Notes: a model not told the origin generated them from the sequence alone. Positions 48,072-57,874 are shown, counted from the first letter of the stretch. The stretch is DNA of 64,000 nucleotides from Halovulum marinum (GCF_009697225.1 NZ_WIND01000001.1:248001-312000); one strand, 5' to 3'. Numbers and translations: made by a program.

Positions 48072-48170
48072 GCCGCCCTCCCCGCCGGTCAGCCCGGCGC
48101 CGTACCGGTCGCCGTACCGGTCCCGTCGTGATACCGCACCGGCGGCGGCGCGCAAGTCTCACGGCGGGGA

Positions 48171-51100
48171 TCAGCCGTGCTCCAGCTCGACCAGCAGGTC
48201 CTTGGCGTCGATCTGCGCGCCGGCGCCGACGTGTACCGCCGTCACCGTGGCCGCGCGGTCGGCATAGAGCCCGGTCTCCATCTTCATCGCCTCGATGGTC
48301 AGCAGCAGGTCGCCCTCGGCCACCGCCTGCCCCGCCGCGACCGAGACGCTGGCCACCACGCCGGGCATCGGCGCGCCGACGTGGCCGGCGTTGGCCGGGT
48401 CGGCCTTGGCCCGCGCCACCTCGCTGCCGGCGACCTGGCGGTTCGGCACCCGGATCGTGCGCGGCTGGCCGTTCAGTTCGAAGAACACCCGGACCTGGCC
48501 CTCGGCATTTGTCTCGCCGACGGTCTGCAGCCGTATCTCGAGGATCTTTCCCGGGTCGATCTCGACCGAGATTTCCTCGCCCGGCTCCATGCCGAAGAAG
48601 AACACCGGCGTCGGCAGGGTGCGCACCGGGCCGTAGATCGCGTGCCGCTGGCGGTACTCGGTGAACACCTTGGGGTACATCAGGTAGCCGCACAGATCCT
48701 CGTCGTCGACCTCCTCGCCGTCGAGCCTGGCGACGATCTCGGCGCGCGCCGCCTCCAAGTCGACCGGCGGCATCTTCGCGCCGGGGCGGCCGGTCTCGGG
48801 CGTCTCGCCGCGCAGCACCTTCTTCTGCAGCGCCTTCGGCCAGCCGCCCGGCGGCTGCCCCAGGCTGCCGCGCATCATGTCGACCACCGAATCCGGGAAC
48901 GAGACGTCGCGCTCGGGGTCCTCGACCTCGGCGCGGGTCAGGCCCTGGGCGACCATCATCAGCGCCATGTCCCCGACGACCTTGGACGACGGCGTCACCT
49001 TCACGATGTCGCCGAACATCCGGTTCACCTCGGAATACATCCGGGCGACCTCGTGCCAGCGCGTCTCCAGCCCCATCGAACGCGCCTGCGCCTTGAGGTT
49101 GGTGAACTGCCCGCCCGGCATCTCGTGCAGGTAGACCTCGGAGGCGGGCGCCATCAGCCCGCTCTCGAAGGCGGCGTACTTGCGGCGCACCGCCTCCCAG
49201 TAGTCGGACATCTCGCGGATCGCCGCGGGATCGATGCCGGTGTCGCGCGGGGTGTTGCGCAGCGCCTGCACGATCGAGCCCAGGCAGGGCTGCGAGGTGC
49301 CGCCCGACAGCGCGTCCATCGCCGCATCGACCGCGTCGGCGCCGGCCTCGGCCGCGGCCAGCACCGTGGCGCCGGCGATCCCCGAGGTGTCGTGCGTGTG
49401 GAAGTGGATCGGCAGCCCGACCTCCTCCTTCAGCGTGCGGATCAGCGTGCCGGCGGCGGCGGGTTTCAGCAGCCCGGCCATGTCCTTCAGGCCCAGAACG
49501 TGCGCGCCGGCGGCCTTGAGCGCCTTGCCCATCTCGACATAGTACGTCAGGTCGTACTTCGCCCGGTCCGGATCGAGGATGTCGCCGGTGTAGCAGATCG
49601 TGCCCTCGCAGATCTTGCCGGTGTCCAGCACCGCGTCCATCGCCACGCGCATGTTCTCGACCCAGTTCAGGCTGTCGAACACGCGGAACACGTCGACACC
49701 GCTGTCGGCGGCCTGCGCCACGAAGCGCTGCACCACGTTGTCGGGGTAGTTGGTGTAGCCGACGCCGTTCGAGGCGCGCAGCAGCATCTGCGTCAGGATG
49801 TTCGGCATCCGCGTGCGCAGGTCGCGCAGCCGCTGCCACGGGCATTCCTGCAGGAACCGGTAGGCGACGTCGAAGGTGGCGCCGCCCCAGCACTCGACCG
49901 AGAACAACTCGGGCAGGTTGTGGGCATAGGCGTCGGCGGCCTTGACCATGTCGTAGCTGCGCATCCGCGTGGCCAGCAGGCTCTGGTGGCTGTCGCGCAT
50001 CGTGGTGTCGGTCAGCAGCACCCGCTGCTGCGCCAGCATCCAGTCGGCGACCGCCTGCGGCCCCTTCTCGTCCAGCAGCGTCCTGGTGCCCGGCGGCGGC
50101 GCGTCGGTGCGCAGCGCCGGCGGGCGCGCCTGACTTTCGGCCGGGCGGGCATGGCCCTGGGTCTCGGGATGGCCGTTGACGGTGATGTCGGCGATATAGG
50201 TCAGCACCTTCGAGGCGCGGTCGCGGCGGGCTGCGAACTCGAACAGCTCGGGCGTCGAGTCGATGAACTTGGTGGTGTACTGGTTGTTCAGGAACACCGG
50301 GTGCTTCAGCAGGTTCTCGACGAAGGCGATGTTGGTAGAAACGCCGCGGATCCGGAACTCGCGCAGGGCGCGGTCCATGCGGGCGATCGCCATCTCGGGC
50401 GTCGGCGCCCAGGCGGTGACCTTTTCCAGCAGCGAGTCGTAGTAGCGGGTGATCACCGCGCCGGAATAGGCGGTGCCGCCGTCCAGCCGGATGCCCATGC
50501 CGGTGGCGCCGCGATAGGCGGTGATCCGGCCATAGTCGGGGATGAAGTTGTTCTGCGGATCCTCGGTGGTGATCCGGCACTGGATCGCGTGGCCGTTCAG
50601 CTTCACCTCGGCCTGGCTGTCGGCGCCGGTCGCCTCGGCGATGGTCTTGCCCTCGGCCAGCAGGATCTGCGCGCGGACGATGTCGATGCCGGTCACCTCC
50701 TCGGTGACGGTGTGCTCGACCTGGACCCGCGGGTTGACCTCGATGAAGTAGAACTCCTCCGAATCCATGTCCATCAGGAACTCGACGGTGCCGGCGCAGT
50801 GATAGCCGACATGGGCGCAGATCTTGCGGCCCAGCGCGCACAGCGCCTCGCGCTGGTCCTGGCCGAGGTAGGGCGCGGGCGCGCGCTCGACGACCTTCTG
50901 GTTGCGGCGCTGGACCGAGCAGTCCCGCTCCCACAGGTGATACATGCCGCCGAACTGGTCGCCGAGGATCTGCACCTCGACGTGGCGCGCGCGCAGGATC
51001 ATCTTTTCCAGATAACCCTCGCCGTTGCCGAACGCGTTCTCGGCCTCGCGCCGGCCCTCCAGCACCTTGTCCTCCAGCTCGTCTGGGCCCATCACCGGGC

Positions 51101-51614
51101 GCATGCCGCGCCCGCCGCCGCCCCAACTGGCCTTGAGCATGAACGGATAGCCGACCTCGTCGGCCATCCGGCGCACCTCGTCCATGTCGTCGGGAAGCAC
51201 CTCGGTCGCCGGGATCACCGGCACCCCGGCCTCCAGCGCCACGCGCCGGGCACTGGCCTTGTCGCCCAGCGCGCGCATGGTCTCGGCCTTCGGTCCGATG
51301 AAGGTGATGCCGGCGTTGTCGCAGGCGTCGACCAGATCCGGGTTCTCGGACAGCAGGCCGTAGCCCGGGTGGATCGCGTCGGCGCCGGACATCCTGGCGA
51401 CGCGGATGATCTCGGGGATCGACAGATAGGCGGCGACCGGCCCCAGCCCCTCGCCGATCCGGTACGCCTCGTCGGCCTTGAACCGGTGCAGCGACAGCTT
51501 GTCCTCTTCCGCAAAGACCGCGACCGTGCGCTTGCCCATCTCGTTCGCGGCCCGCATCACGCGGATGGCGATCTCGCCACGGTTGGCGATCAGGATCTTG
51601 CGGAAAGTTTTCAT
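48171..51614 (-). CDS. pyc: pyruvate carboxylase
   Basis: A 1147-residue biotin enzyme making oxaloacetate from pyruvate and bicarbonate (anaplerosis). The N-terminal biotin carboxylase domain (KILIANRGEIAIRVMRAANE; GGGGRGMR; EVNPRVQVEHTVTE) is followed by the carboxyltransferase domain (LLTDTTMRDSHQSLLATRMRSYD; HFHTHDTSG) and a C-terminal biotinyl domain with EAMKMET, whose Lys is biotinylated. Length and order are standard for the single-chain alpha4 enzyme. It starts at the ATG at 51614 (MKTFRKI). Acetyl-CoA activation is usual for the family. Confidence 0.97.
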   Translation of the reverse strand: MKTFRKILIANRGEIAIRVMRAANEMGKRTVAVFAEEDKLSLHRFKADEAYRIGEGLGPVAAYLSIPEIIRVARMSGADAIHPGYGLLSENPDLVDACDNAGITFIGPKAETMRALGDKASARRVALEAGVPVIPATEVLPDDMDEVRRMADEVGYPFMLKASWGGGGRGMRPVMGPDELEDKVLEGRREAENAFGNGEGYLEKMILRARHVEVQILGDQFGGMYHLWERDCSVQRRNQKVVERAPAPYLGQDQREALCALGRKICAHVGYHCAGTVEFLMDMDSEEFYFIEVNPRVQVEHTVTEEVTGIDIVRAQILLAEGKTIAEATGADSQAEVKLNGHAIQCRITTEDPQNNFIPDYGRITAYRGATGMGIRLDGGTAYSGAVITRYYDSLLEKVTAWAPTPEMAIARMDRALREFRIRGVSTNIAFVENLLKHPVFLNNQYTTKFIDSTPELFEFAARRDRASKVLTYIADITVNGHPETQGHARPAESQARPPALRTDAPPPGTRTLLDEKGPQAVADWMLAQQRVLLTDTTMRDSHQSLLATRMRSYDMVKAADAYAHNLPELFSVECWGGATFDVAYRFLQECPWQRLRDLRTRMPNILTQMLLRASNGVGYTNYPDNVVQRFVAQAADSGVDVFRVFDSLNWVENMRVAMDAVLDTGKICEGTICYTGDILDPDRAKYDLTYYVEMGKALKAAGAHVLGLKDMAGLLKPAAAGTLIRTLKEEVGLPIHFHTHDTSGIAGATVLAAAEAGADAVDAAMDALSGGTSQPCLGSIVQALRNTPRDTGIDPAAIREMSDYWEAVRRKYAAFESGLMAPASEVYLHEMPGGQFTNLKAQARSMGLETRWHEVARMYSEVNRMFGDIVKVTPSSKVVGDMALMMVAQGLTRAEVEDPERDVSFPDSVVDMMRGSLGQPPGGWPKALQKKVLRGETPETGRPGAKMPPVDLEAARAEIVARLDGEEVDDEDLCGYLMYPKVFTEYRQRHAIYGPVRTLPTPVFFFGMEPGEEISVEIDPGKILEIRLQTVGETNAEGQVRVFFELNGQPRTIRVPNRQVAGSEVARAKADPANAGHVGAPMPGVVASVSVAAGQAVAEGDLLLTIEAMKMETGLYADRAATVTAVHVGAGAQIDAKDLLVELEHG

Positions 51615-51762
51615 CGGACAGCGCCTCTCGCGGGGATTATTTCGCGGCAAGCTATCGTACCGCAGTGCAACATACAATCGGACTCGCCGCCGACTAACCG
51701 CCGAATCGCCGCCGATCGGCCCGCCTTGCACGCCCGCGCCGACGCGATCGACCGCGGTGCGC

Positions 51763-52650
51763 TCACTCGAAGGCGGCGGAGTCCATCATCGTGCGCCGCG
51801 CGGTCTGCAGATGCGCCTCGAATGCCCGCCGGGCGCGCGGGATGTCGCCGTCCAGCAGCGCCTCGATCACCGCCAGGTGCTCGTGCAGCGCGGCCAGGTT
51901 GCGGTCGCGCTCGTTCGTCTTGTTCCAGCGGTAGTGGAAGTGGAAGATCAGCGACACCAGCTCGTAGAAATCGTCCACGAACCGGTTGTCGAGCCGGTCG
52001 AGAAGCAGCCGGTGGAACTGTTCGTCCATGCGGGGGAACTTCAGGAATTCGGTGTCGATGCTGGCCGCAAGCGCGCGATGGCTTTCGGCCAGCGCCTGCA
52101 GCGTCCCGGTCACCGCCGACGGGTCGCGGGCCAGCCGCTCGAAGGCGCGGGTCTCGAACATCTCGCGGACGTCGAACAGGTCGGTGGCGAAGTCGCGGGT
52201 GAAGCCGTGCAGAACCCAGTGGCGGTTCGGCTCCTTGCGGATCAGCCCGAAGCGCGAGAAGCGGATCAGGTACTCGCGGATCGCCGACGAGCTGACGCCG
52301 AACTCGCGCGCCAGCTCGCTTTCGCGCAGGATCGCGCCGGGTTTCAGATCGCCGCCCAGGATGTATTCCATGAACTGGGTCTCGATCCGCTCGCTGGCGG
52401 ACTTGGTCTCCTCCTCGGGGAAGAAGTCGGCCTTCAGCGGCCGGCGCAGCACCAGCTTGCGGCGGCCCTCCCAGTCGATGATGCCGCTGCTGCTCAGGTG
52501 TTCCAGCACCGCGCGCACGGTGGTACGGCTGCTGTTCAGGATCTCGGCCAGCTCGGCCTCGGGCGGCAGCTGCGCACCCCGCCCCATGTCGCCGATATGC
52601 ACCAGGCACCGGTTGTAGGCTTCCTTGTAGACACTGTTGCTGCGCGACAC
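51763..52650 (-). CDS. GntR family regulator with two winged-helix domains and FCD domain
   Basis: A 295-residue regulator. Two GntR-type winged-helix domains follow each other. The first (about 6-70) includes LPPEAELAEILNSSRTTVRA. The second (about 84-150) includes SELAREFGVSSSAIREYLIRF. The C-terminal FCD-like ligand domain (ASIDTEFLKFPRMDEQFHRL...LHEHLAVIEALLDGD) has the expected metal-binding His/Asp. Most FCD regulators have one DNA-binding domain, so the duplication is unusual. The GTG start has GGGGAG upstream. It precedes genes for sugar-acid oxidoreductases and probably controls them, binding near 53817. Confidence 0.85.
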   Translation of the reverse strand: MSRSNSVYKEAYNRCLVHIGDMGRGAQLPPEAELAEILNSSRTTVRAVLEHLSSSGIIDWEGRRKLVLRRPLKADFFPEEETKSASERIETQFMEYILGGDLKPGAILRESELAREFGVSSSAIREYLIRFSRFGLIRKEPNRHWVLHGFTRDFATDLFDVREMFETRAFERLARDPSAVTGTLQALAESHRALAASIDTEFLKFPRMDEQFHRLLLDRLDNRFVDDFYELVSLIFHFHYRWNKTNERDRNLAALHEHLAVIEALLDGDIPRARRAFEAHLQTARRTMMDSAAFE

Positions 52651-52731
52651 GCCGGCTCCCCGCTGTTCGGCCAGTAGTTATGCACCGCGGGCTTGCGGGC
52701 GCAATCCGAAACCCTCCCGCCGCGGGCGCGT

Positions 52732-53757
52732 TCAGACCGCGGTCAGGTCCACCATGATCTTCAGCGTCTCGCTGCGGTGCGCCTCCCACCAGGGCAGCGC
52801 CGCGTCGGCCTCGTCCCAGCGGCACATGCGCGAGATCAGCCGGTCGCCCACCCCCGGGTTGGCCTCGAGAAAGCCGATCACGGTCTCGAAGTCCGCCCGC
52901 GTGGCATTGCGCGAGCCGTGGATGTCCAGCTCCTTCACGTTGAACAGCGCGGTGTCATAGCTGACCTCGGACTTGGCGTAGCCGACATAGACCACCCGGC
53001 CGGCGGCGGCGACCAGATCGATCGCGGCGCGGAAGGTCTGCGGCAGCCCGACCGCCTCGATCACCACCGACGGGCCGTGGCCGCCGGTCAGCGCGGCCAG
53101 CGCCTCGGCCTGATCGGCGGCGCCGGGATCGATCACCGCCTCGGCGCCCAGCGCCCGCAGGCTGTCGTGCTTGGCGGCGCTCGGCTCGACCGCCAGCACC
53201 CGCGCGCCCCGCGCCCGCGCGCCCAGCATCGCGCCGACGCCGATCATGCCGCCGCCCAGCACGGCGACGGTGTCGTCCGCCGTCACCCGGCCGCGGCCGA
53301 CGGCGTGAAAGCCCACCGACAGCGGCTCGACCAGCGCCAGGTGCGGCGCCGGCAGGCTGTCGTTCAGGATCAGCCGGTCGTGGCGGGCGACGATGCGCTC
53401 GGCCAGCGCGCCGTCCTGCTGCACGCCCAATGTCCTGTTGTGCCTGCAGGCGTTGACCCGGCCGGACAGGCAGGCCGCGCAGGCCCCGCAGGTGGTGTAG
53501 GGGATCACCGTCACCCGCCGGCCGGCGGCGAACTCCGCCGGCACCTCGGGGCCGGCGCCCAGGATCACGCCGCCGATCTCGTGCCCCGGAATACGCGGCA
53601 GCGCCGCCAGCGGGTTGGCGCCGCGAAACGTGTTCAGGTCCGAGCCGCACAGCCCGACGTGACGCACCTCGACCAGCACCTCGCCGGGCCCCGGCCGGGG
53701 GGCGGCGATCTCGGCGAACTCGGTCCTGCCGACCGCGGTGATCCTCAACGCTCTCAT
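52732..53757 (-). CDS. zinc-dependent alcohol dehydrogenase (sugar acid/polyol type)
   Basis: A 341-residue medium-chain dehydrogenase. The catalytic zinc ligands are Cys in GLCGSD, the His-Glu pair in PGHEIGG and Glu in LVEPLSVG. The structural zinc Cys cluster is CGACAACLSGRVNAC. The Rossmann motif is VAVLGGGMIGVGAM. The relatives are L-idonate 5-, galactonate and threonine dehydrogenases. With the adjacent UxaB-like reductase and GntR regulator, a uronate or sugar-acid substrate is likely, not proven. The ATG at 53757 is preferred to a GTG two codons earlier. Confidence 0.9.
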   Translation of the reverse strand: MRALRITAVGRTEFAEIAAPRPGPGEVLVEVRHVGLCGSDLNTFRGANPLAALPRIPGHEIGGVILGAGPEVPAEFAAGRRVTVIPYTTCGACAACLSGRVNACRHNRTLGVQQDGALAERIVARHDRLILNDSLPAPHLALVEPLSVGFHAVGRGRVTADDTVAVLGGGMIGVGAMLGARARGARVLAVEPSAAKHDSLRALGAEAVIDPGAADQAEALAALTGGHGPSVVIEAVGLPQTFRAAIDLVAAAGRVVYVGYAKSEVSYDTALFNVKELDIHGSRNATRADFETVIGFLEANPGVGDRLISRMCRWDEADAALPWWEAHRSETLKIMVDLTAV

Positions 53758-53815
53758 GGCCACCTTTCTGGTGCGGCGGTGCCGGCGCCCGTCGAAAGTC
53801 GCTTTCCGGCCCGCC

Positions 53816-53828
53816 TATAGTCCGCTAT
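53816..53828. promoter_or_regulatory. candidate promoter -10 and GntR operator between the divergent genes
   Basis: TATAGT at 53816-53821 resembles a plus-strand -10 hexamer. ATAG-TCCG-CTAT (53817-53828) is an inverted repeat overlapping it, and AAAGTCGCTTT lies just upstream (about 53795-53805). FCD-type GntR repressors bind short palindromes of this kind over the -10. The site sits between the two divergent oxidoreductase genes. Confidence 0.45.
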
Positions 53829-53916
53829 GCTTAAAAAACACAGGGCGCGAAGTCAAAGTCTTTCTCGCCCGACCACCCTCGCAGACCACCCTTGCAGAAC
53901 ACTGTCGGAGACCGCC

Positions 53917-55062
53917 TTGCCCGAAGCCCCAAACACGGCCACAGACACAGACAGCCCCGTCACCCCCGTCGTGCAGTTCGGCACCAGCCGCTTCCTGCAG
54001 GCCCATGTCGACCTGTTCATCGACGAGGCCCTGGCCCGCGGCCGCGCCGCCGGGCCGGTCACCGTGGTGCAAAGCTCGGGCGATCCGGCGCGGGCGGCAC
54101 GGCTGGCGGCGCTGGCCGACCCGGCCGGCTACCCGGTGCGCATCCGCGGCCGCGAGAACGGCGCCGAGGTCGACCGCCAGCAGATGGTGCGCTCGGTGCG
54201 GCGCACGCTGTCCACCGCCACCGACTGGCCGCAGCTGGTGCGGATCGTCTGCGACCAGGCCCGGTACCTGATCTCGAACACCGGCGACGCCGGCTACGAT
54301 CCGCGTCCCGCCGACGCCGCGGACAGCTTCGACCAGGCCATGTCGTTTCCGGCCAAGCTGCAGCTGCTGCTGCGCGCGCGCCACGACGCCGGCGCGCGGC
54401 CGCTGACGGTGATGCCGGCCGAGCTGATCCCCGCCAACGGCGCGCGGCTGAAGGCGCGGGTGCTGGAACTTGCCGCGCTCGCCCCCGCCGCCTACCGCGA
54501 CTGGCTGCGCGACCGGGTGATCTGGGCCAATTCGCTGGTCGACCGCATCGTCTCGGAGCCGCTGCACCCCGCCGGCGCGGTGGCCGAGCCCTACGCGCTC
54601 TGGGCGATCGAGGCGCAGCCGGGGCTGGTGCCGCCCTGCGAGCATCCCTGCGTGCAGCTGGTCGACGATCTGGAACGCGCCGAGGCGCTGAAGCTGTTCA
54701 TCCTGAACCTCGGGCACAGCTGGCTGGTGTCGCGCTGGCAGGCGACGCCTGGCGCGCCGGCGCTGGTGCGGCAGTTCCTCGACGACCCGGCGGTGCTGGC
54801 CGAGTTGCAGCACCTCTACCGGGCCGAGGTGCTGCCCGCCTTCGCCGCCGCCGGGCTGGGCGCGGCGGCGGAGGACTACATCGCCACCACGCTCGACCGG
54901 ATCCGCAACCCGTTCCTCGATCACCGGCTGGCCGACATCGCCGAGAACCACGCCGAAAAGGTCCGCCGGCGGGTCGGCGGCCTGCTGGACTGGGCGCAGA
55001 AGAAGGGCGACGCGACGCCGCGGCCGCGGCTGGCGGCGCTGGCCGCCGCGGCGGCCGGCTGA
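53917..55062 (+). CDS. UxaB/mannitol-dehydrogenase-family reductase
   Basis: A 381-residue oxidoreductase of the tagaturonate/fructuronate reductase family. The Rossmann start VVQFGTSRFLQAHVDLFIDEAL is recognisable, followed by MPAELIPANGARLKARVLELA, IWANSLVDRIVSEPLHP and the C-terminal LKLFILNLGHSWLVSRWQ with the catalytic Lys and His. The TTG at 53917 has GGAG five to six bases upstream. The ATG at 53827 lies inside the candidate -10/operator and would add 30 non-homologous residues. Probably converts a keto-uronate to an aldonate. Divergent from the zinc dehydrogenase gene. Confidence 0.8.
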   Translation: MPEAPNTATDTDSPVTPVVQFGTSRFLQAHVDLFIDEALARGRAAGPVTVVQSSGDPARAARLAALADPAGYPVRIRGRENGAEVDRQQMVRSVRRTLSTATDWPQLVRIVCDQARYLISNTGDAGYDPRPADAADSFDQAMSFPAKLQLLLRARHDAGARPLTVMPAELIPANGARLKARVLELAALAPAAYRDWLRDRVIWANSLVDRIVSEPLHPAGAVAEPYALWAIEAQPGLVPPCEHPCVQLVDDLERAEALKLFILNLGHSWLVSRWQATPGAPALVRQFLDDPAVLAELQHLYRAEVLPAFAAAGLGAAAEDYIATTLDRIRNPFLDHRLADIAENHAEKVRRRVGGLLDWAQKKGDATPRPRLAALAAAAAG

Positions 55063-57108
55063 TCAGTCGCCGGCCTGCGCCGGGTCGGCCGGTGCCGCGG
55101 CTGTGCCCGCGTCCGCATCGCCGCCGCCGTCATTGTCGCCGCCGTCATTGTCGCCGTCGTCGTCTGCGAACACGTCGCCGACCGGCGGCGGCGTCCACGA
55201 CCGCTCGGCCTTGACGTGCAGGCTGCGGCGCAGCCCCATCATCGACTCGTTCAGCCGCTGGTTGATCTCGCGCGCCTTGTCGGCATAGGCCTCGTTCTCG
55301 AACATCGACAGCTCCGGATCCCACAGCCGCGCAAGGTCGGCCAGATCGGACCGGTCCTGCTTGACGTACATCCGCGCGGCGCGCTCGGCCTCGAACGGGT
55401 GGTGGCCCATCGCCAGCATCGCGTAGCGCCCGGCGCGCACCGAGCTGTCGAAGGTCTCGCGCACGATGTCGCGCGCCCCGGCGGCGTACAGCCGGTAGAC
55501 ATGCTCGCGGTCGTAGGCGCGGGCGACGACGTGCACATGCGGATGCTCGCGGGTGACATAATCGACCATCTTCACCGAGGCGTCGCGGTCGTCCACCGCG
55601 ATCACGATCACCCGCGCGTCGCGGATCCCGGCGGCCATCAGCAGCTCGGGCCGGCTCGGATCGCCGAAGAAGGCGCGCACCCCGAACCGGCGCAGGTCCG
55701 AGATCAGCTCGTTGTGGTGGTCCAGCACCACGGTCTTGTGGCCGTTGGCCAGCAGCATCCGGTTCACCACCTGGCCGAAACGGCCCAGCCCGGCGATGAT
55801 CACCGGGCCGACCTCGTCGATCTCGTCGTCCTCGACCGGCTCGTCGGCGCTGCCGATCGCGCTCAGCCGGTCGTGGGCGATGAACAGCGCCGGGGTCAGC
55901 AGCATCGACAGGGTGACGATCATGCTCAGCGTCAGCCCCAGATCGCCGGGGATCACCGCGTTCTGCGTGGTGAAGCTGAGCAGCACGAAGCCGAACTCGC
56001 CGGCCTGCGCCAGGCTGAGGGTGAACAGCCAGCCGGCCGAGCCGCGGATCCGGAACAGCCTGGCCAGCCCGAACAGCACCCCGGCCTTCAGCGCCATCAG
56101 CCCCAGCGTCAGCCCGACGACCAGAAACGCCTGCTGGGCGAACAGCTCGAAGTTCATCCCCGCGCCCACGGTGATGAAGAACAACCCCAGCAGCAGCCCC
56201 TTGAACGGCTCGATATCGGCCTCCAGCTCGTGCCGGTATTCCGAGTTCGCCAGCACCACGCCGGCCAGGAAGGTGCCCAGCGCCGGCGACAGCCCGACCA
56301 CGATCATCAGCAGCGCGATGCCGATCACCAGCAACAGCGCCGCGGCGGTGAAGATCTCGGGCAGCTTGGCCAGCGCCAGGAAGCTGAACATCGGCCGGGT
56401 CAGGAAATGCCCGCCGCCGACGATCACCCCGACCGAACCCAGGACCACCAGGGTGACGATCCACCCCGGCTGGCCGTCGAGCATGCTCGCCGCCTCCTCG
56501 ACCACCTCCTCGCCGGTGCCGCCGCCCGCGCCGCCATCGCCGGCGGTGAAGATGATGTCCGACAGCGCCGCCTGACCGCCGCCGCCCATCATCTCCGGAG
56601 CGGCCAGCAGCGGGATCAGCGCCAGCATCGGGATCACCGCGATGTCCTGGGTCAGCAGCACGCTGAACGTGGCGCGGCCGCCGTCGGTGCGGGTAAGGCC
56701 CTTCTCGCCCAGGGTCTGCATCACGATCGCCGTCGACGACAGCGAGAAGGTCAGCCCCACCGCCAGCGCCACCGACCAGTACAGCCCCATCGCCAGGGCG
56801 GCGACGGTGATCAGCAGCGTGGTGAGCGCGATCTGCAGCCCGCCCAGCCCCAGCAGCCGGTGCCGCATGCCCCACAGCGCCCGCGGCTCCATCTCCAGCC
56901 CGATCAGGAACAGCATCATCACCACGCCGAACTCGGCATAGTGCTGCAGGTCCTGGGTCTCGGCGCCGACGATGCCCAGGATCGGGCCGATGACCATGCC
57001 CGCGATCAGGTAGCCCAGCACCGAGCCCAGTCCCAGCCGCTTGGCGATCGGCACCATCACCACCGCCGCGACCAGATAGACGAACGCCTGGTACAGGAAT
57101 GTCTCCAC
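55063..57108 (-). CDS. CPA2 monovalent cation:proton antiporter (KefB/KefC-like)
   Basis: A 681-residue potassium/proton antiporter-type protein. About twelve N-terminal membrane spans include GYLIAGMVIGP, FGVVMMLFLIGLEM and ALGTFLAGVVLANSEYRHELEADIEPFKG, all typical. A C-terminal TrkA-N/RCK domain starts PVIIAGLGRFGQVVNRMLL. The tail of about 25 residues is Asp/Gly-rich, encoded by a 15-bp repeat near 55124-55155. The start is a GTG with GAGGG upstream, 3 bp after the KefG-like stop. Expected role: potassium release under electrophile stress. Confidence 0.92.
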   Translation of the reverse strand: METFLYQAFVYLVAAVVMVPIAKRLGLGSVLGYLIAGMVIGPILGIVGAETQDLQHYAEFGVVMMLFLIGLEMEPRALWGMRHRLLGLGGLQIALTTLLITVAALAMGLYWSVALAVGLTFSLSSTAIVMQTLGEKGLTRTDGGRATFSVLLTQDIAVIPMLALIPLLAAPEMMGGGGQAALSDIIFTAGDGGAGGGTGEEVVEEAASMLDGQPGWIVTLVVLGSVGVIVGGGHFLTRPMFSFLALAKLPEIFTAAALLLVIGIALLMIVVGLSPALGTFLAGVVLANSEYRHELEADIEPFKGLLLGLFFITVGAGMNFELFAQQAFLVVGLTLGLMALKAGVLFGLARLFRIRGSAGWLFTLSLAQAGEFGFVLLSFTTQNAVIPGDLGLTLSMIVTLSMLLTPALFIAHDRLSAIGSADEPVEDDEIDEVGPVIIAGLGRFGQVVNRMLLANGHKTVVLDHHNELISDLRRFGVRAFFGDPSRPELLMAAGIRDARVIVIAVDDRDASVKMVDYVTREHPHVHVVARAYDREHVYRLYAAGARDIVRETFDSSVRAGRYAMLAMGHHPFEAERAARMYVKQDRSDLADLARLWDPELSMFENEAYADKAREINQRLNESMMGLRRSLHVKAERSWTPPPVGDVFADDDGDNDGGDNDGGGDADAGTAAAPADPAQAGD

Positions 57109-57111
57109 CGC

Positions 57112-57732
57112 TCAGCCCTCCGCGATCAGCCGGCGCCGGGCCGGGTCCAGCCGGTCCGCCTGCTGCGCCAGCTCCAGGTCCAGCCGGTCGTGCACCAGCG
57201 CCTCGAGCAGATCCTCCCAGACCTCGAGATGCGCCTCGACGACGCCGCGCGCCCGCGCCGTGCGCGAGCCGTGCAGCACGAACGGCGGCAGGTAGCGCAT
57301 GCCGCACAGCGCCGCCATCTGCTCCAGCGGGACCAGCAGTTGCCGGACGGTGAAGTTGTTGTAGCCGCCGGGCCCGAAGGCGTCGCCGCCGGCGCCGGTG
57401 GTGCAGGCGGAAAAGAACGTCTTGCCGGCCAGCGCGCCGCCGCCCTCGCCGTAGGCGAAGCCGTGCTCCAGCACCAGGTCCTGCCATTCCTTCAGCATCG
57501 CCGGCGTCGAGTACCAGTACATCGGGTGCAGGAAGATCAGCGTCCCGTGCTCCCTCAGCCGGGCCTGTTCGGCGTCGACGTCGATGTCGAGATTCGGATA
57601 GTCGGCATACAGGTCGACCAGGGTCACCCCCGGCACCCATTCGGCCACGCGGGCCATCGGCACCACCACCTGCGAGCGACGCGGCGACGGGTGGGCGAAA
57701 AGGATCAACACCTTGTTGCGTAGGGGCGCCAT
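57112..57732 (-). CDS. KefF/KefG-like NAD(P)H oxidoreductase (antiporter ancillary)
   Basis: A 206-residue flavodoxin-fold protein. It opens VLILFAHPSPRRSQVV with the FMN loop and has LREHGTLIFLHPMYWYSTPAMLKEWQDLVLEHGFAYGEGG, the conserved core of KefF/KefG/MdaB quinone reductases. KTFFSACTTGAG follows. It precedes the KefC-like antiporter gene by 3 bp, the same arrangement as kefF-kefC and kefG-kefB, where the partner activates the antiporter. GAGG lies upstream of the ATG at 57732. It is divergent from the helicase gene. Confidence 0.88.
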   Translation of the reverse strand: MAPLRNKVLILFAHPSPRRSQVVVPMARVAEWVPGVTLVDLYADYPNLDIDVDAEQARLREHGTLIFLHPMYWYSTPAMLKEWQDLVLEHGFAYGEGGGALAGKTFFSACTTGAGGDAFGPGGYNNFTVRQLLVPLEQMAALCGMRYLPPFVLHGSRTARARGVVEAHLEVWEDLLEALVHDRLDLELAQQADRLDPARRRLIAEG

Positions 57733-57874
57733 GCACAGCCTCGATTGCGGTTCGCACCAACCTATGCCGCCGCCGCGGCGGCGTCGACCGCCCAGGCGGC
57801 GGCGGCACGCGCCCGCGCGGAACATCTGGCGAACATGCTTTTCTTTCCCGGCCGATGCCGCTAAATCTGGGGGC

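Noticed and set aside
48177-52202. Open frame of about 1340 codons opposite pyruvate carboxylase
   Set aside because: Same cause; it runs through the start of pyc and the GntR gene and shows no domain.
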